Positions 25,434-33,714 of a DNA stretch of 64,000 nucleotides are shown in pieces. The translations under genes were made by a program, and so were the position numbers. The number at the start of each line of letters is the position of its first letter. The stretch's first letter is position 1. This DNA is from Poriferisodalis sp965116715 (lineage in GTDB: Bacteria > Actinomycetota > Acidimicrobiia > Acidimicrobiales > Poriferisodalaceae), in assembly GCA_965116715.1 (NCBI GenBank), contig OZ220724.1, positions 2,542,001-2,606,000 on the forward strand, in the 5' to 3' direction. Under the pieces are notes generated by a model that did no database searches, was not told where the DNA came from, and was given only the letters and a program-made list of their open reading frames with translations.

Positions 25434-25967
25434 ATGGCTGAGGAAGCACCAGAGGTCCATCCCGAGGAGAACTACGAGGACGTCACGGTGTACGACCTCG
25501 ACGCCGCGGTCGAAGAGCAGTTGCTCGCCGCGCACAACGAGTGCACCTTCATCTGGGCGAATCGTGAGGGTTGGCCGGTCGGCGTGATCATGTCGTACAT
25601 CTGGCGAGACGGGCGCTTCTGGCTGACAGCGTCGAGCCAGCGGGCGCGCATCAGCGCCGTGCGGCGTGATCCGCGGGTCTGCATCGTGGTCACCAGCACC
25701 GGCTCGCCGCTGCCGCGCAACAAGGCGATCACGTGGAAAGGCACCTGCACGGTGCACGACGACGCCGACACCAAGGCGTGGTTCTATCCGGAGCTCGCTG
25801 CGGCCTTGTGGCCCGGCAACGAAGCGGGCCAGGCTGCGTTCGTCTCGTTCTTGGACTCGCCCCGCCGGGTGATTCTCGAGGTGGAGCCGACACAGCGCAT
25901 TGGCTACGACGGCTCGAAGATGGCCAAGGCCACGGCGAACTGGTTGGCCTCTCGCACCTTGCGCTGA
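25434..25967 (+). CDS. Pyridoxamine 5'-phosphate oxidase-like (FMN-binding split barrel) protein
   Basis: A 177-residue protein of the PPOX/F420-dependent split-barrel superfamily, which binds FMN or F420 and reduces or oxidises small molecules. It has ECTFIWANREGWPVGVIMSYI, then GRFWLTASSQRARISAVRRD and a conserved WKGTCTVHDD strand. A GGAGG site 7 nt before ATG 25434 fixes the start even though the frame is open upstream. It lies between DUF1330 and Rieske genes, consistent with redox metabolism. The cofactor cannot be assigned from sequence alone. Confidence 0.83.
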   Translation: MAEEAPEVHPEENYEDVTVYDLDAAVEEQLLAAHNECTFIWANREGWPVGVIMSYIWRDGRFWLTASSQRARISAVRRDPRVCIVVTSTGSPLPRNKAITWKGTCTVHDDADTKAWFYPELAAALWPGNEAGQAAFVSFLDSPRRVILEVEPTQRIGYDGSKMAKATANWLASRTLR

Positions 25968-25985
25968 CTGTGTTGACGCTTCCAG

Positions 25986-27206
25986 CTACCGCTGGAAGGA
26001 CACCTCAGCACCAATGAACAGGTCGGCGAAGTCGTCGTCGGTCTCGGCGGCGACGAGGCGATCCACCCAGCCGTGGAATCGCTGGCCGCCGGCCTCGTTG
26101 CGGCCGAAGAAGAACTCCGTTTTGGCACCGGTCTTGACCGCCCGCTGGATCCGGTTGCCGTTGTAGTAGTCCTCGTCGCGCACGACGTGCAGCAGGAACG
26201 CTTTCTGGGCTTCGATCAATCCTGCGAGCTGCTCGGTGGGCTCGAATGCGGCGAGGAAGTGCTGGACAGCTCGGGAAGTGTCGGGACCCTCGCCGGGGAG
26301 AAGCGTCGAGATCATGTACATCCGCCCGCCGCCGGGGACACCGTCAGCGCTCACCTGGAACCCGGCGACCGAGGTGTGCGGGAAGATCGTCCACACGCCG
26401 TCGATCAGCAGATCGGCGGGCCAGTCGCTCTCGTCGACTTGGTCGAGCGACAGGAACCGACGGTCGGGAGAGGTCACCCGCTGGTGCGGGCCCCACGCGT
26501 CGTAGATGGCCTTGTTGGAGTAGCCGGGCCCGAACGTTTCCCGGTGCAGGATCGGCAGGTGATAGAAGTCGAGATAGCCGTCGTAGGCCACCTTCCAATT
26601 GGGGCCGTCGACGCTCTGGCTGCCCACGTAGGCGCAGCTCGCGAAGTCATGATGCTCGAGCATCTCGCCGTAGCCGCAGAGGTAGGCGTCGATGTCGAAC
26701 GGCATCTCCGGCGTCACGGGGCCGAAGATGATGCCTGCTCGCTCTGCGACCGGCAGCGGGGTGAGGCCGTTGCAGTCCGGATCGAGATCGCCGAACTCGT
26801 CGCGGTCGAGGATGCCCACCAGCCGACCCTCGTTGTCATAGCTCCAGGCGTGGTACGGGCAGGTAAACCTTCGGGCCGTACCGGTTCCCTCCTCGACGAC
26901 GATGGAGCCGCGGTGGCTGCACATGTTGACGAACGAGCGCATCTGGCCGTCATCGCCGCGTGACAGCAAGACCGGCACTCCGGCGACCTCCAGCGCCTTG
27001 TAGCTGCGGGGCTCGGTCAGCTCGCAGGTGAAGCCCAGCACTAGGGGAGTGCGCTTGAAGACCCGATCCATCTCGAGCCGCCAGCGGTCCGGGTCGTAGT
27101 AGTTCGCGGCAGGCACGCGCCCGATCTCGCCCGCCAGCGGCACGGTGCCCGCACGGGCGTGCTGCAGGGTCCTGCGAGTGAGCTCGACCAGCGTCTCGTG
27201 GCTCAT
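25986..27206 (-). CDS. Rieske non-heme iron oxygenase, alpha-subunit type (1)
   Basis: A 406-residue aromatic-ring-hydroxylating dioxygenase-like protein. The Rieske [2Fe-2S] motif is MCSHRGSIVVEEG with TCPYHAWSYDNEG (C-x-H ... C-x2-H, about residues 85-110). The mononuclear iron site is in the region DGYLDFYHLPILHRETFG, with the usual two His, and a third acidic ligand nearer the C-terminus. ATG 27206 removes an unlikely upstream extension to 27266. No beta subunit or dedicated reductase is nearby. Two further Rieske genes lie within 8 kb, and the substrate is unknown. Confidence 0.92.
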   Translation of the reverse strand: MSHETLVELTRRTLQHARAGTVPLAGEIGRVPAANYYDPDRWRLEMDRVFKRTPLVLGFTCELTEPRSYKALEVAGVPVLLSRGDDGQMRSFVNMCSHRGSIVVEEGTGTARRFTCPYHAWSYDNEGRLVGILDRDEFGDLDPDCNGLTPLPVAERAGIIFGPVTPEMPFDIDAYLCGYGEMLEHHDFASCAYVGSQSVDGPNWKVAYDGYLDFYHLPILHRETFGPGYSNKAIYDAWGPHQRVTSPDRRFLSLDQVDESDWPADLLIDGVWTIFPHTSVAGFQVSADGVPGGGRMYMISTLLPGEGPDTSRAVQHFLAAFEPTEQLAGLIEAQKAFLLHVVRDEDYYNGNRIQRAVKTGAKTEFFFGRNEAGGQRFHGWVDRLVAAETDDDFADLFIGAEVSFQR

Positions 27207-27327
27207 CTGCGCACCCCTACCGATCCTGAGCCGGCCGAACCGGGTCAGTGGAGCCAACCCTGCCACGTCTCCCGGTCACCGGCGACATGACATGCGCGAG
27301 TATGGCCGCAGCCGGGAGGACTGTCAG

Positions 27328-27810
27328 ATGATCGACTACCAGCGTCTGTTCCACACCGGCATCCGGGTGCCGGACATCGATGCCGCGATGGCCGAGATGG
27401 GCCAGACGCTGGGCGTGAGCTGGGCGTCGGTGCAGCACAATCCGGCGCAGCAGGTGTGGACACCACAGCACGGCCTGCAGGCGGTCGAGCTGACGTTCAC
27501 CTATTCGTGCGAAGGGCCCCAGCATCTTGAGCTGCTGGCCGGCGAGCCGGGCACGATCTGGGACGGATCGGCCGATCCGGGGGTTCATCACGTGGGCGTG
27601 TGGGTTGACGACGTGGCGGCAGAGACTGAGCGCTGCGTACAGGCCGGCTGGCAGGTCGCCGCGGCAGCCGCGTCGCCCGATGACGGCTACGGCGCGTTCG
27701 CCTACGTCGTGCCCCCGAGCGGTCCGATCGTCGAGCTGGTCTGGTCGGCGATCGAGCCCGCGTTCGAGTCGTGGTGGTCGGGCGGGCGGCTCGGCAGCGA
27801 GCGGGGTTGA
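27328..27810 (+). CDS. VOC (glyoxalase/bleomycin resistance) family protein
   Basis: A 160-residue vicinal-oxygen-chelate protein with paired beta-alpha-beta-beta-beta modules. The first begins RLFHTGIRVPDIDAAMAEMG with a metal-ligand His, and the second is PGVHHVGVWVDDVAAETERC. The E in GPIVELVWS near the C-terminus is the expected last ligand. A GGGAGGA site 7 nt before ATG 27328 selects this start. It sits between two Rieske genes, suggesting a catabolic or secondary-metabolic role such as ring cleavage or isomerisation. Confidence 0.86.
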   Translation: MIDYQRLFHTGIRVPDIDAAMAEMGQTLGVSWASVQHNPAQQVWTPQHGLQAVELTFTYSCEGPQHLELLAGEPGTIWDGSADPGVHHVGVWVDDVAAETERCVQAGWQVAAAAASPDDGYGAFAYVVPPSGPIVELVWSAIEPAFESWWSGGRLGSERG

Positions 27811-27814
27811 AGGC

Positions 27815-29452
27815 TTACTCGGGATTGCTGTTGCGGGGCGTTCCCACGTGCACGGCGGCTTCTGAAGCAACAGCCACCGCACCGGTCGAGCGATCGAGCC
27901 GCGATCCCAGCGCCTCGAAGTAGTGCTGGTAGAAGTGCCGGATCTTGGTCTCCTGGTAGGAGGCGAAGACCACTTCCTGCTGCTCCTGAGCTCGCAGGCC
28001 CTGCTGCACCAGCGGCAGGTTCAGCGAGTCCTGCTGGAAGATCTTGGACAGCGGTCCCAGCTCGGGCGCCAGCGTCCATTCGTCATCGAAACCGAGGTGA
28101 CGCACCTGCGCAGGCGCCGGCCGAGCTGCCGGATCGGGTGGTGCCAGCGGGAACAGCATCACCTCGAAGATGCACTCCTGGGGGTGGTCGCCGTTCGGCC
28201 GGAACCGGTACATGATCGGGTTGAAGCAACCCCACGGCGACCAGTTGGGGAACACCGAGAAGAAGATCGAGTCGATCATCTCGGCGTCGCTGACGGCCTC
28301 GACGTCAAGAGCGTCGCCCATCTGCCGCTGCACCTGGGCCCGCTTGCGGTCCGCCAGCCACCCGCGCACATTGGTCACCTCCGGCGGGGGATGGGGCGTC
28401 ATCAGCGGCATCTCTTCCAGGCCCGGCGGCAGCGGCCCGCCGATCCACTTGCACAGGTGCGGGTCGGCCTGTGTCTGTGGGCCGTGGACGTGGTTGCCGT
28501 GCTCGTCGAACGTGCTGACGTTGCCGTCCAGGTCGGTGACCGCGACCTGCCCGTTGTCGTCGCGCTCATAGATGTGCCCGCTCAGGGGATGCCGCCAACG
28601 GCCGTATTCCTTGCCGTCGTCAATGCGCTCCCAGCCGGGTTGCCCGTCGAGATGAGGGCTGGCGACGCCGGTGGCGGTCATCGCCCTGCTGTAGTTGCCG
28701 AAGACGTCGTAGCGGCTGTTGGCGTCGCCGAGGGATTCCATCAGCGTCGGATGCGTGGCCACGACGTGGTAGCTCTCCATGAACGCCTCTTGGCACGTCT
28801 TCCAGTTCATCGGCATCAGCTTGGAGACGTGCGCCGCCTTGTACCGGCGCTCAAACGGCACGAATTCGAAGTGATCGGCGAGGTCGCCGAGGTAGTCGGC
28901 TAGCGGCGGCGCGCTCCGATCCGGGTTGATGAACACGAAGCCGTGCCAGTTGCCGACTTGGGCTTCAGGCAGCCCGTAGTCGGCCATGTCCACATCGGGG
29001 AAGTCCCACTGGCAGGGGATCTCCCGCATCGAGCCGTTCAGCTCCCAGCACCAGCCGTGGAACGGGCAGCGCAGGCTGGATGCGCCCCGCCCGTGATGCT
29101 CGCGCAGCTTGCGGCCCCGGTGCAGGCAGGCATTGCGGTACGCCTTGATCTGGTCGGGTGCGGTGCGAATGACCAGGAACGACAGGTGGGCGATGTCGTA
29201 GACGTGGTAGTCGCCGACGCCGGGTATCTCTTCCTCCAGGCAGGCCAGTTGCCAGACGCGGCCCCACAGCCGCTCGACTTCCAGATCGTGGACGTCCTGC
29301 GCGTAGTACACCCGGGCCGGCACGCGCGTGTTGCCCGGTTCGTACTCGCCGATTCGCCGCAGAACATCCGACACCGGGTGCGTGTCGTTGTCGAACAGCT
29401 CGTCGTAGCTGATCCCAGCCGAGCGGTCGGTGCCCGTCAGCGTCTCGGTCAT
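27815..29452 (-). CDS. Rieske non-heme iron oxygenase, alpha-subunit type (2)
   Basis: A 545-residue Rieske oxygenase, longer than the usual 400-460. The cluster motif is CLHRGRKLREHHG with CPFHGWCWELNG (about residues 109-134). The mononuclear site is CQEAFMESYHVVATHP. The extra length lies in a central insert of about 100 residues (about 250-370, from HPLSGHIYERDDNG onward) before WSPWGCFNPIMYRFRP. Sequence and length differ strongly from the other two Rieske proteins here, so these are not recent duplicates. It is convergent with the VOC gene, with stops 5 bp apart. Confidence 0.91.
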   Translation of the reverse strand: MTETLTGTDRSAGISYDELFDNDTHPVSDVLRRIGEYEPGNTRVPARVYYAQDVHDLEVERLWGRVWQLACLEEEIPGVGDYHVYDIAHLSFLVIRTAPDQIKAYRNACLHRGRKLREHHGRGASSLRCPFHGWCWELNGSMREIPCQWDFPDVDMADYGLPEAQVGNWHGFVFINPDRSAPPLADYLGDLADHFEFVPFERRYKAAHVSKLMPMNWKTCQEAFMESYHVVATHPTLMESLGDANSRYDVFGNYSRAMTATGVASPHLDGQPGWERIDDGKEYGRWRHPLSGHIYERDDNGQVAVTDLDGNVSTFDEHGNHVHGPQTQADPHLCKWIGGPLPPGLEEMPLMTPHPPPEVTNVRGWLADRKRAQVQRQMGDALDVEAVSDAEMIDSIFFSVFPNWSPWGCFNPIMYRFRPNGDHPQECIFEVMLFPLAPPDPAARPAPAQVRHLGFDDEWTLAPELGPLSKIFQQDSLNLPLVQQGLRAQEQQEVVFASYQETKIRHFYQHYFEALGSRLDRSTGAVAVASEAAVHVGTPRNSNPE

Positions 29453-29554
29453 GGCTGCAAGTTAGGTGCCGTTCTGAGAGCCTGTCGAGTGACGCGTGGC
29501 GCTGCTGTGGCGGCACGGTGAGCGATCCGGCGTCGGGTTCGGCAGGCTGTAGCG

Positions 29555-30811
29555 GTGCCGCACCGGGACATGATCGTGATCGGGGCCGGTCCCGCCGGTG
29601 CGGCTGCGGCCATGCGCGCTGCGGGAGCCGGCATCGCGGTGACGGCGTTCGAGAAAGGCGCACCGGGGCGCGACAAGGTCTGCGGCGACGGCCTGACGCC
29701 CCGCGCGGTCGCGGCGCTCGACGAGCTGGGCGTCTCGCTCGACGAAGCGCATCGCATCGCGGGGCTGCGCATGATCGCCGGTCAGCGGGTGCGCGAGCTG
29801 GACTGGCCCGCGAACGGGCAGTTCGGGCCCTACGGGGCGGTGTGGCCCCGCCGCCGGCTGGACAGCGCGCTGTGCGAGGGGGCCGCGGCGGCCGGCGCTG
29901 AGCTGTGCTTCGGCACCGAGGCGCTGCCGATCCTCGAGGACGGGCGAGCGGTCGGCGTCACCGCCGGCGGCGAGCGCTGGACTGCTGATCTGGTGGTGCT
30001 GGCGGCGGGCGCGCAAGGCCAGGCCGCCCGCATGCTGGGTGCGCTGCGCGATCCCGACGAGCCGTTCGGCCTCGCCATCCGCACTTACGCCGAGACGCCC
30101 CGCCACGCCGAGGAATACCTCGAAGCCTGCTTGACCCTGCGCGACCCCGACGGCACCGCAGTGCCGGGCTACGGCTGGCTGTTCCCCGCCGGCGACGGCA
30201 CCGTCAACATCGGCGTCGGCGCCCTCAACACCATGAAGGGCTTCGCGAACCTGAACCTGAACCGGCTCTGCGACAGCTACCGCGACCTGGTGGCCGACAG
30301 CTGGCAGCTCGGCCCGTACCTGGAGCGTCCGCGGGCGTGGCGACTGCCGATGAGCGCGGTGCGGCGGCACGGTCCCGGCTGGGTGGCCATCGGCGATGCG
30401 GCCGGGCTGATCAACCCGATGAACGGCGAGGGCATCGACTACGGCCTGGAGACCGGCATCCTCGCCGCCGACCTCTTCGCGGCCGACCCCACTGCCGTGC
30501 CCGAGACCTACGACCGCCTGGTGGCTGAGCGGTTCGACGCATTCCTGCGCACCGGCCGGCGATTCTCTTTCCTGATCGGGCACCCACGCATACTGCGGAC
30601 AGGTCTGCGGCTGGCGGTGGGCACCGATGCCATTGCGCGGCTCACGCTGCAGGTGATGGGCAATCTCATCGACAACGAGACTCCCGGCACGGCCGGGCGG
30701 GTGCTGAACGTGGCCGACGCTGCATTGGCGGCGGCGTCGCCCGCGCTGCGTCGCGTGCACCGGCGCCGCACCGCCCGCCCCCGCGGCACTGCGTTCCAGA
30801 ACAACGGCTGA
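29555..30811 (+). CDS. Geranylgeranyl reductase-family FAD-dependent oxidoreductase
   Basis: A flavoprotein of about 418 residues. The N-terminal dinucleotide-binding motif is MIVIGAGPAGAAAAMRAA, the second FAD motif is KVCGDGLTPRAVAAL (typical of geranylgeranyl reductases), and the third is GPGWVAIGDAAGLINPMNG with EGIDYGLETG. Family members saturate polyprenyl chains of quinones or lipids. GTG 29555 and ATG 29570 are both possible starts. It lies divergent from the second Rieske gene, and a role in menaquinone or lipid modification is plausible but unproven. Confidence 0.87.
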   Translation: MPHRDMIVIGAGPAGAAAAMRAAGAGIAVTAFEKGAPGRDKVCGDGLTPRAVAALDELGVSLDEAHRIAGLRMIAGQRVRELDWPANGQFGPYGAVWPRRRLDSALCEGAAAAGAELCFGTEALPILEDGRAVGVTAGGERWTADLVVLAAGAQGQAARMLGALRDPDEPFGLAIRTYAETPRHAEEYLEACLTLRDPDGTAVPGYGWLFPAGDGTVNIGVGALNTMKGFANLNLNRLCDSYRDLVADSWQLGPYLERPRAWRLPMSAVRRHGPGWVAIGDAAGLINPMNGEGIDYGLETGILAADLFAADPTAVPETYDRLVAERFDAFLRTGRRFSFLIGHPRILRTGLRLAVGTDAIARLTLQVMGNLIDNETPGTAGRVLNVADAALAAASPALRRVHRRRTARPRGTAFQNNG

Positions 30812-30860
30812 GGCATGAAGACCGGGGGCTGTTGTGTCTCGCTGCTGGTCGTCGACGCGA

Positions 30861-31166
30861 TCAATCGGTGTGCCCAGTCAGACGCAAGAGCTCGCCTTGC
30901 CACCGCACTTCCTTGGGATCAGGTTTACCAGACCCTGCTACTTCACCGTCGGGCGTCATGAAGCGATGCGCGACGGCAACTCGCTGTCCAGCTTCGTAGT
31001 AGCCGACGAGTTCACTGACCGTGCCCGGCGGCTGCCCTGATGCGGCTGCCGCCGCAGCGCTCATCAGCACAAGTTCATCGAGTTCGCCGCGTTGGACCCG
31101 AGGAAGGACGAATTCGTTGAAGAGCGCCCGCAGCTCGCTGGCTGAAGTCAATCGCAGGCCTTCCAT
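30861..31166 (-). CDS. Small protein of unknown family, copy A2 of a duplicated divergent pair
   Basis: A 101-residue paralogue of A1 at 16850. Shared segments are ALFNEFVLPRVQRGELDEL, GQPPGTVSELV, VAVAHRFMTPDGEV and SGKPDPKEV. ATG 31166 was chosen because conservation with A1 begins about there; the frame continues to 31292. It lies divergent from B2 with 84 bp between starts. No membrane segments or known catalytic motif are visible. The conserved R-V-Q-(K/R)-G-E-L and P-D-P-K may mark functional surfaces. Confidence 0.7.
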   Translation of the reverse strand: MEGLRLTSASELRALFNEFVLPRVQRGELDELVLMSAAAAAASGQPPGTVSELVGYYEAGQRVAVAHRFMTPDGEVAGSGKPDPKEVRWQGELLRLTGHTD

Positions 31167-31250
31167 CGCGAGCAGACTGCCCGAGCACGCCTGCCAACGC
31201 GAAACGAATTCGATCAGGACCGGTGAAGGCTGCTGTGTACAGTCGTGGCC

Positions 31251-31529
31251 ATGGCGCATACGGCGGCGATCGGGGCTTCGCACTCTTCTCAAACCACCGT
31301 TGATCTCCTTGAACGCTGGCTCGCCTCGGGTCAGTCAACGGCCTACGAGTTGCAGAACAGCCTGTTGGCGGAGCTTGACTCGGCGGAGTACCCATCGAAG
31401 CTGGCGCTGGAGGCGCTGCGGGTCGTTGCTGAGGCCACTTCTGCTGGGTGGGCCCAGGCCGACGTGTATGCCGCGGTGAAAGAAGTGCTGTTGAGTGGTG
31501 GATCGACTGCGTCGACGCCACATCGCTGA
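31251..31529 (+). CDS. Small helical protein of unknown family, copy B2 of a duplicated divergent pair
   Basis: A 92-residue helical protein paralogous to B1. The shared pattern is (V/L)E-WL-(S/T)G, then LALEA-R-V-EATS-GWA. ATG 31251 is preferred; GTG 31245 is two codons upstream. Its neighbours differ from those at the B1 locus: folD follows here, a flippase-like gene follows there. So the pair, not a larger block, has been duplicated or independently acquired. Confidence 0.66.
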   Translation: MAHTAAIGASHSSQTTVDLLERWLASGQSTAYELQNSLLAELDSAEYPSKLALEALRVVAEATSAGWAQADVYAAVKEVLLSGGSTASTPHR

Positions 31530-31623
31530 GCATCGGCACGGCACCGCCCGCCCCCGCGGCTCGATGCCTTCTGGAGAGGCCTGAGGCCGACCCCTCGGCG
31601 GGGGACTACTACGGTGGCTCGCC

Positions 31624-32469
31624 GTGACTGCTGTGCTGCTCGACGGCCAGGCGCTGGCCGAACAGATCAAGGAAGACCTGCGCATCCGGATCGCCCAGGA
31701 GGAGTTGAAGCCGGGGCTGGGCACGATCCTCGTCGGCGACGATCCGGCGTCGCACAGCTACGTGGGGGCGAAGATCCGAGACTGCGGCGAAGTGGGCATC
31801 GCCTCGATTCACGAGGAGCTGCCCGCTGACATCACCCAGGCCGAACTGGACGCCGTGATCGAGCGCTTCAACAGCGATCCGGCGGTGCACGCCTACATCG
31901 TGCAGCTCCCGCTGCCGCGCCAGCTCAACGAGGAAGCGGCGCTGCTGGCCATCGATCCCGACAAGGACGCCGACGGTCTGCACCCGGTCAACCTGGGCCG
32001 GCTGGTGATGGGTGTGGACGGCCCGCTGCCGTGCACGCCCCGTGGCATCCAAGTGATGCTCGAGCACTACGGCGTGCCGGTGGAGGGTCGGCACGTGGTG
32101 GTGGTGGGCCGGGGGCTCACCATCGGCCGCCCGATGGCACTGCTGATGGCGCTGAAGCGGCCGGTGGCCAACGCGGCTGTGACCGTCGTGCACACCGGTG
32201 TGGCGGATCTCGGTGCCTACACCCGCCAAGCCGACATCGTCATCGCGGCGGCTGGCGTGCCCGGTCTCATCACGCCCGACATGGTGAAGCCGGGCGCCGC
32301 GGTGGTGGGCGGTGGCATCACCCGCGAGGGCCGCAAGATCCTGTCCGACGTGGACGAGTCAGTCGGCGACGTGGCCGGGTGGGTGACCCCCCGCCTCGGC
32401 GGCGTCGGCCCCATGACCCGCGCCATGCTGCTGGCCAACACCGTCGACGCCGCCGCAGCCGCGGGTTGA
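31624..32469 (+). CDS. folD: Methylenetetrahydrofolate dehydrogenase / cyclohydrolase
   Basis: A 281-residue FolD of normal size. It oxidises 5,10-methylene-THF with NADP and opens the methenyl ring to 10-formyl-THF, feeding purine synthesis. The catalytic Lys is in SHSYVGAKIRDCGEVGI (about residue 44-50), followed by YIVQLPLPRQLN and DPDKDADGLHPVN. The nucleotide-binding region has VVVVGRGLTIGRPMALLM and GGVGPMTRAMLLANTV. GTG 31624 is the start. Purine genes purN and purH lie 7 kb downstream on the other strand. Confidence 0.95.
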   Translation: MTAVLLDGQALAEQIKEDLRIRIAQEELKPGLGTILVGDDPASHSYVGAKIRDCGEVGIASIHEELPADITQAELDAVIERFNSDPAVHAYIVQLPLPRQLNEEAALLAIDPDKDADGLHPVNLGRLVMGVDGPLPCTPRGIQVMLEHYGVPVEGRHVVVVGRGLTIGRPMALLMALKRPVANAAVTVVHTGVADLGAYTRQADIVIAAAGVPGLITPDMVKPGAAVVGGGITREGRKILSDVDESVGDVAGWVTPRLGGVGPMTRAMLLANTVDAAAAAG

Positions 32470-32532
32470 GCTGCAACGCCATCGGGGCCTCGTCCCGATG
32501 AGACGGGCCTGTCGGCTCGTCCCAGCTCTGGA

Positions 32533-33639
32533 TCATCGGTTCTCTCCTGTGTCGATGGCCGTGTGCACAGCCGGCGGTTCGACGCCGTGGAGACGCCAGT
32601 TGAGGTAGTGCCCGAAGTCGGCAACCACCCGTTCGATGGGTACGAGCGGACCGGGGGTGAAGTCGCCGATGGCGCCCCGTTGCCCTCGCTCGCAGATTGC
32701 CTTGTCCTCGGGCAGGAAGTCGGGAAGTCCGTAGGCGCTAGCCGCGACCCGGCGGCTGAGCCAACTCGCGATCCGGCTGCGGGGGCGAGTGCCCGACGCA
32801 GCGCCCCAGGCAGCGCCGGTTCTGATCGCGCAACGTTCGACGTCGATGGGATGGACGGCCTGCCAGGCGAAAGCGCCCGATGTGAAGACGCCTACGAATC
32901 CAGGCGGCAGGCTGATGAGGAGGTAGTCGTCGCTGCCCTTCACCGTGCCCCCGGTTGCGGTGGCACGGGCGCTTCCGCTGATGTAGTACGCCTCCTTGGT
33001 CGGCGAGACCGGCTCGAGCGTCTCGGGATGCACGCGGAACAGGTGGTAGCTCTCCATCGCATTGAGAATCGCCAGCTTCCAGTTGCAGGCCCATTCCTGC
33101 GTTTCCTGCAGTTCTGACCGGTGTGCCATGGCGTCGAGCCCACGCTCGGTGACGTAGGGCTCCACAGCGGCGAAGCGCGTGGCGAGTGGCTCAGCATCGG
33201 GGCTCTGGCTGACGAAGATCAGGCCATGCCACGTCTCGACCCGGTAGGTCGGCAGGCAGTGTGCTGACTTGTTGACCGCGTCTCGCGGCGCGTGCGGCAC
33301 CGACAGCAGCCGTCCGCCGTCGTCGTAGGTCCATGCGTGGTACGGGCACTGGATCCGCTTGGCGTTCGTCGGCCGGTCCACCAGCAGCGTCCCCCGATGC
33401 GCGCACAAGTTGGACACTGCGGCGAGATCGCCGTTCTGCTGCCGGATGAGCAGGACCGGTTGCGTGCCGATGACGACCGGCAGCTGGTCGCCGGGATGGG
33501 GCAGGGCGTCGGTCGTCGTGACGAAGACCCAGTCGCTGTGCCAGATGGCTCTCAGCTCCGCGGCAAAGATTGCCGGTTCTCGAAAGGCGACATTGGGCAG
33601 TGCCGAATCGGGGTCGATCACCATGTGGCCCGGGCTCAT
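32533..33639 (-). CDS. Rieske non-heme iron oxygenase, alpha-subunit type (3)
   Basis: A 368-residue Rieske protein. The cluster motif is LCAHRGTLLVDRPT with CPYHAWTYDDGG (about residues 80-106). The iron-site region is LAILNAMESYHLFRVHPETLEP. It lacks a long C-terminal catalytic tail and is shorter than copies 1 and 2. It is divergent from a PaaX-like regulator, and an inverted repeat ATGCCGTA...TACGGCAT occupies the gap, so it is probably the regulator's target. PaaX proteins usually respond to aryl-CoA compounds, suggesting an aromatic substrate; this is inference. Confidence 0.9.
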   Translation of the reverse strand: MSPGHMVIDPDSALPNVAFREPAIFAAELRAIWHSDWVFVTTTDALPHPGDQLPVVIGTQPVLLIRQQNGDLAAVSNLCAHRGTLLVDRPTNAKRIQCPYHAWTYDDGGRLLSVPHAPRDAVNKSAHCLPTYRVETWHGLIFVSQSPDAEPLATRFAAVEPYVTERGLDAMAHRSELQETQEWACNWKLAILNAMESYHLFRVHPETLEPVSPTKEAYYISGSARATATGGTVKGSDDYLLISLPPGFVGVFTSGAFAWQAVHPIDVERCAIRTGAAWGAASGTRPRSRIASWLSRRVAASAYGLPDFLPEDKAICERGQRGAIGDFTPGPLVPIERVVADFGHYLNWRLHGVEPPAVHTAIDTGENR

Positions 33640-33657
33640 CTGGGCATCATAGCCTGA

Positions 33658-33697
33658 ATGCCGTACAAGATCAACGGCCGTTCATATAATACGGCAT
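33658..33697. promoter_or_regulatory. Divergent operator/promoter between Rieske gene 3 and the PaaX-like regulator
   Basis: ATGCCGTA (33658-33665) and TACGGCAT (33690-33697) are exact inverted copies with centres 32 bp apart, about three helical turns. A second palindrome, AACGGCCGTT, lies midway (33673-33682). TATAAT at 33685-33690 is a perfect -10 box for the regulator and overlaps the right arm. Binding there would block transcription, a classic autoregulatory layout. Confidence 0.7.
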
Positions 33698-33714
33698 AAC
33701 GTCAAGGAGAAGCG

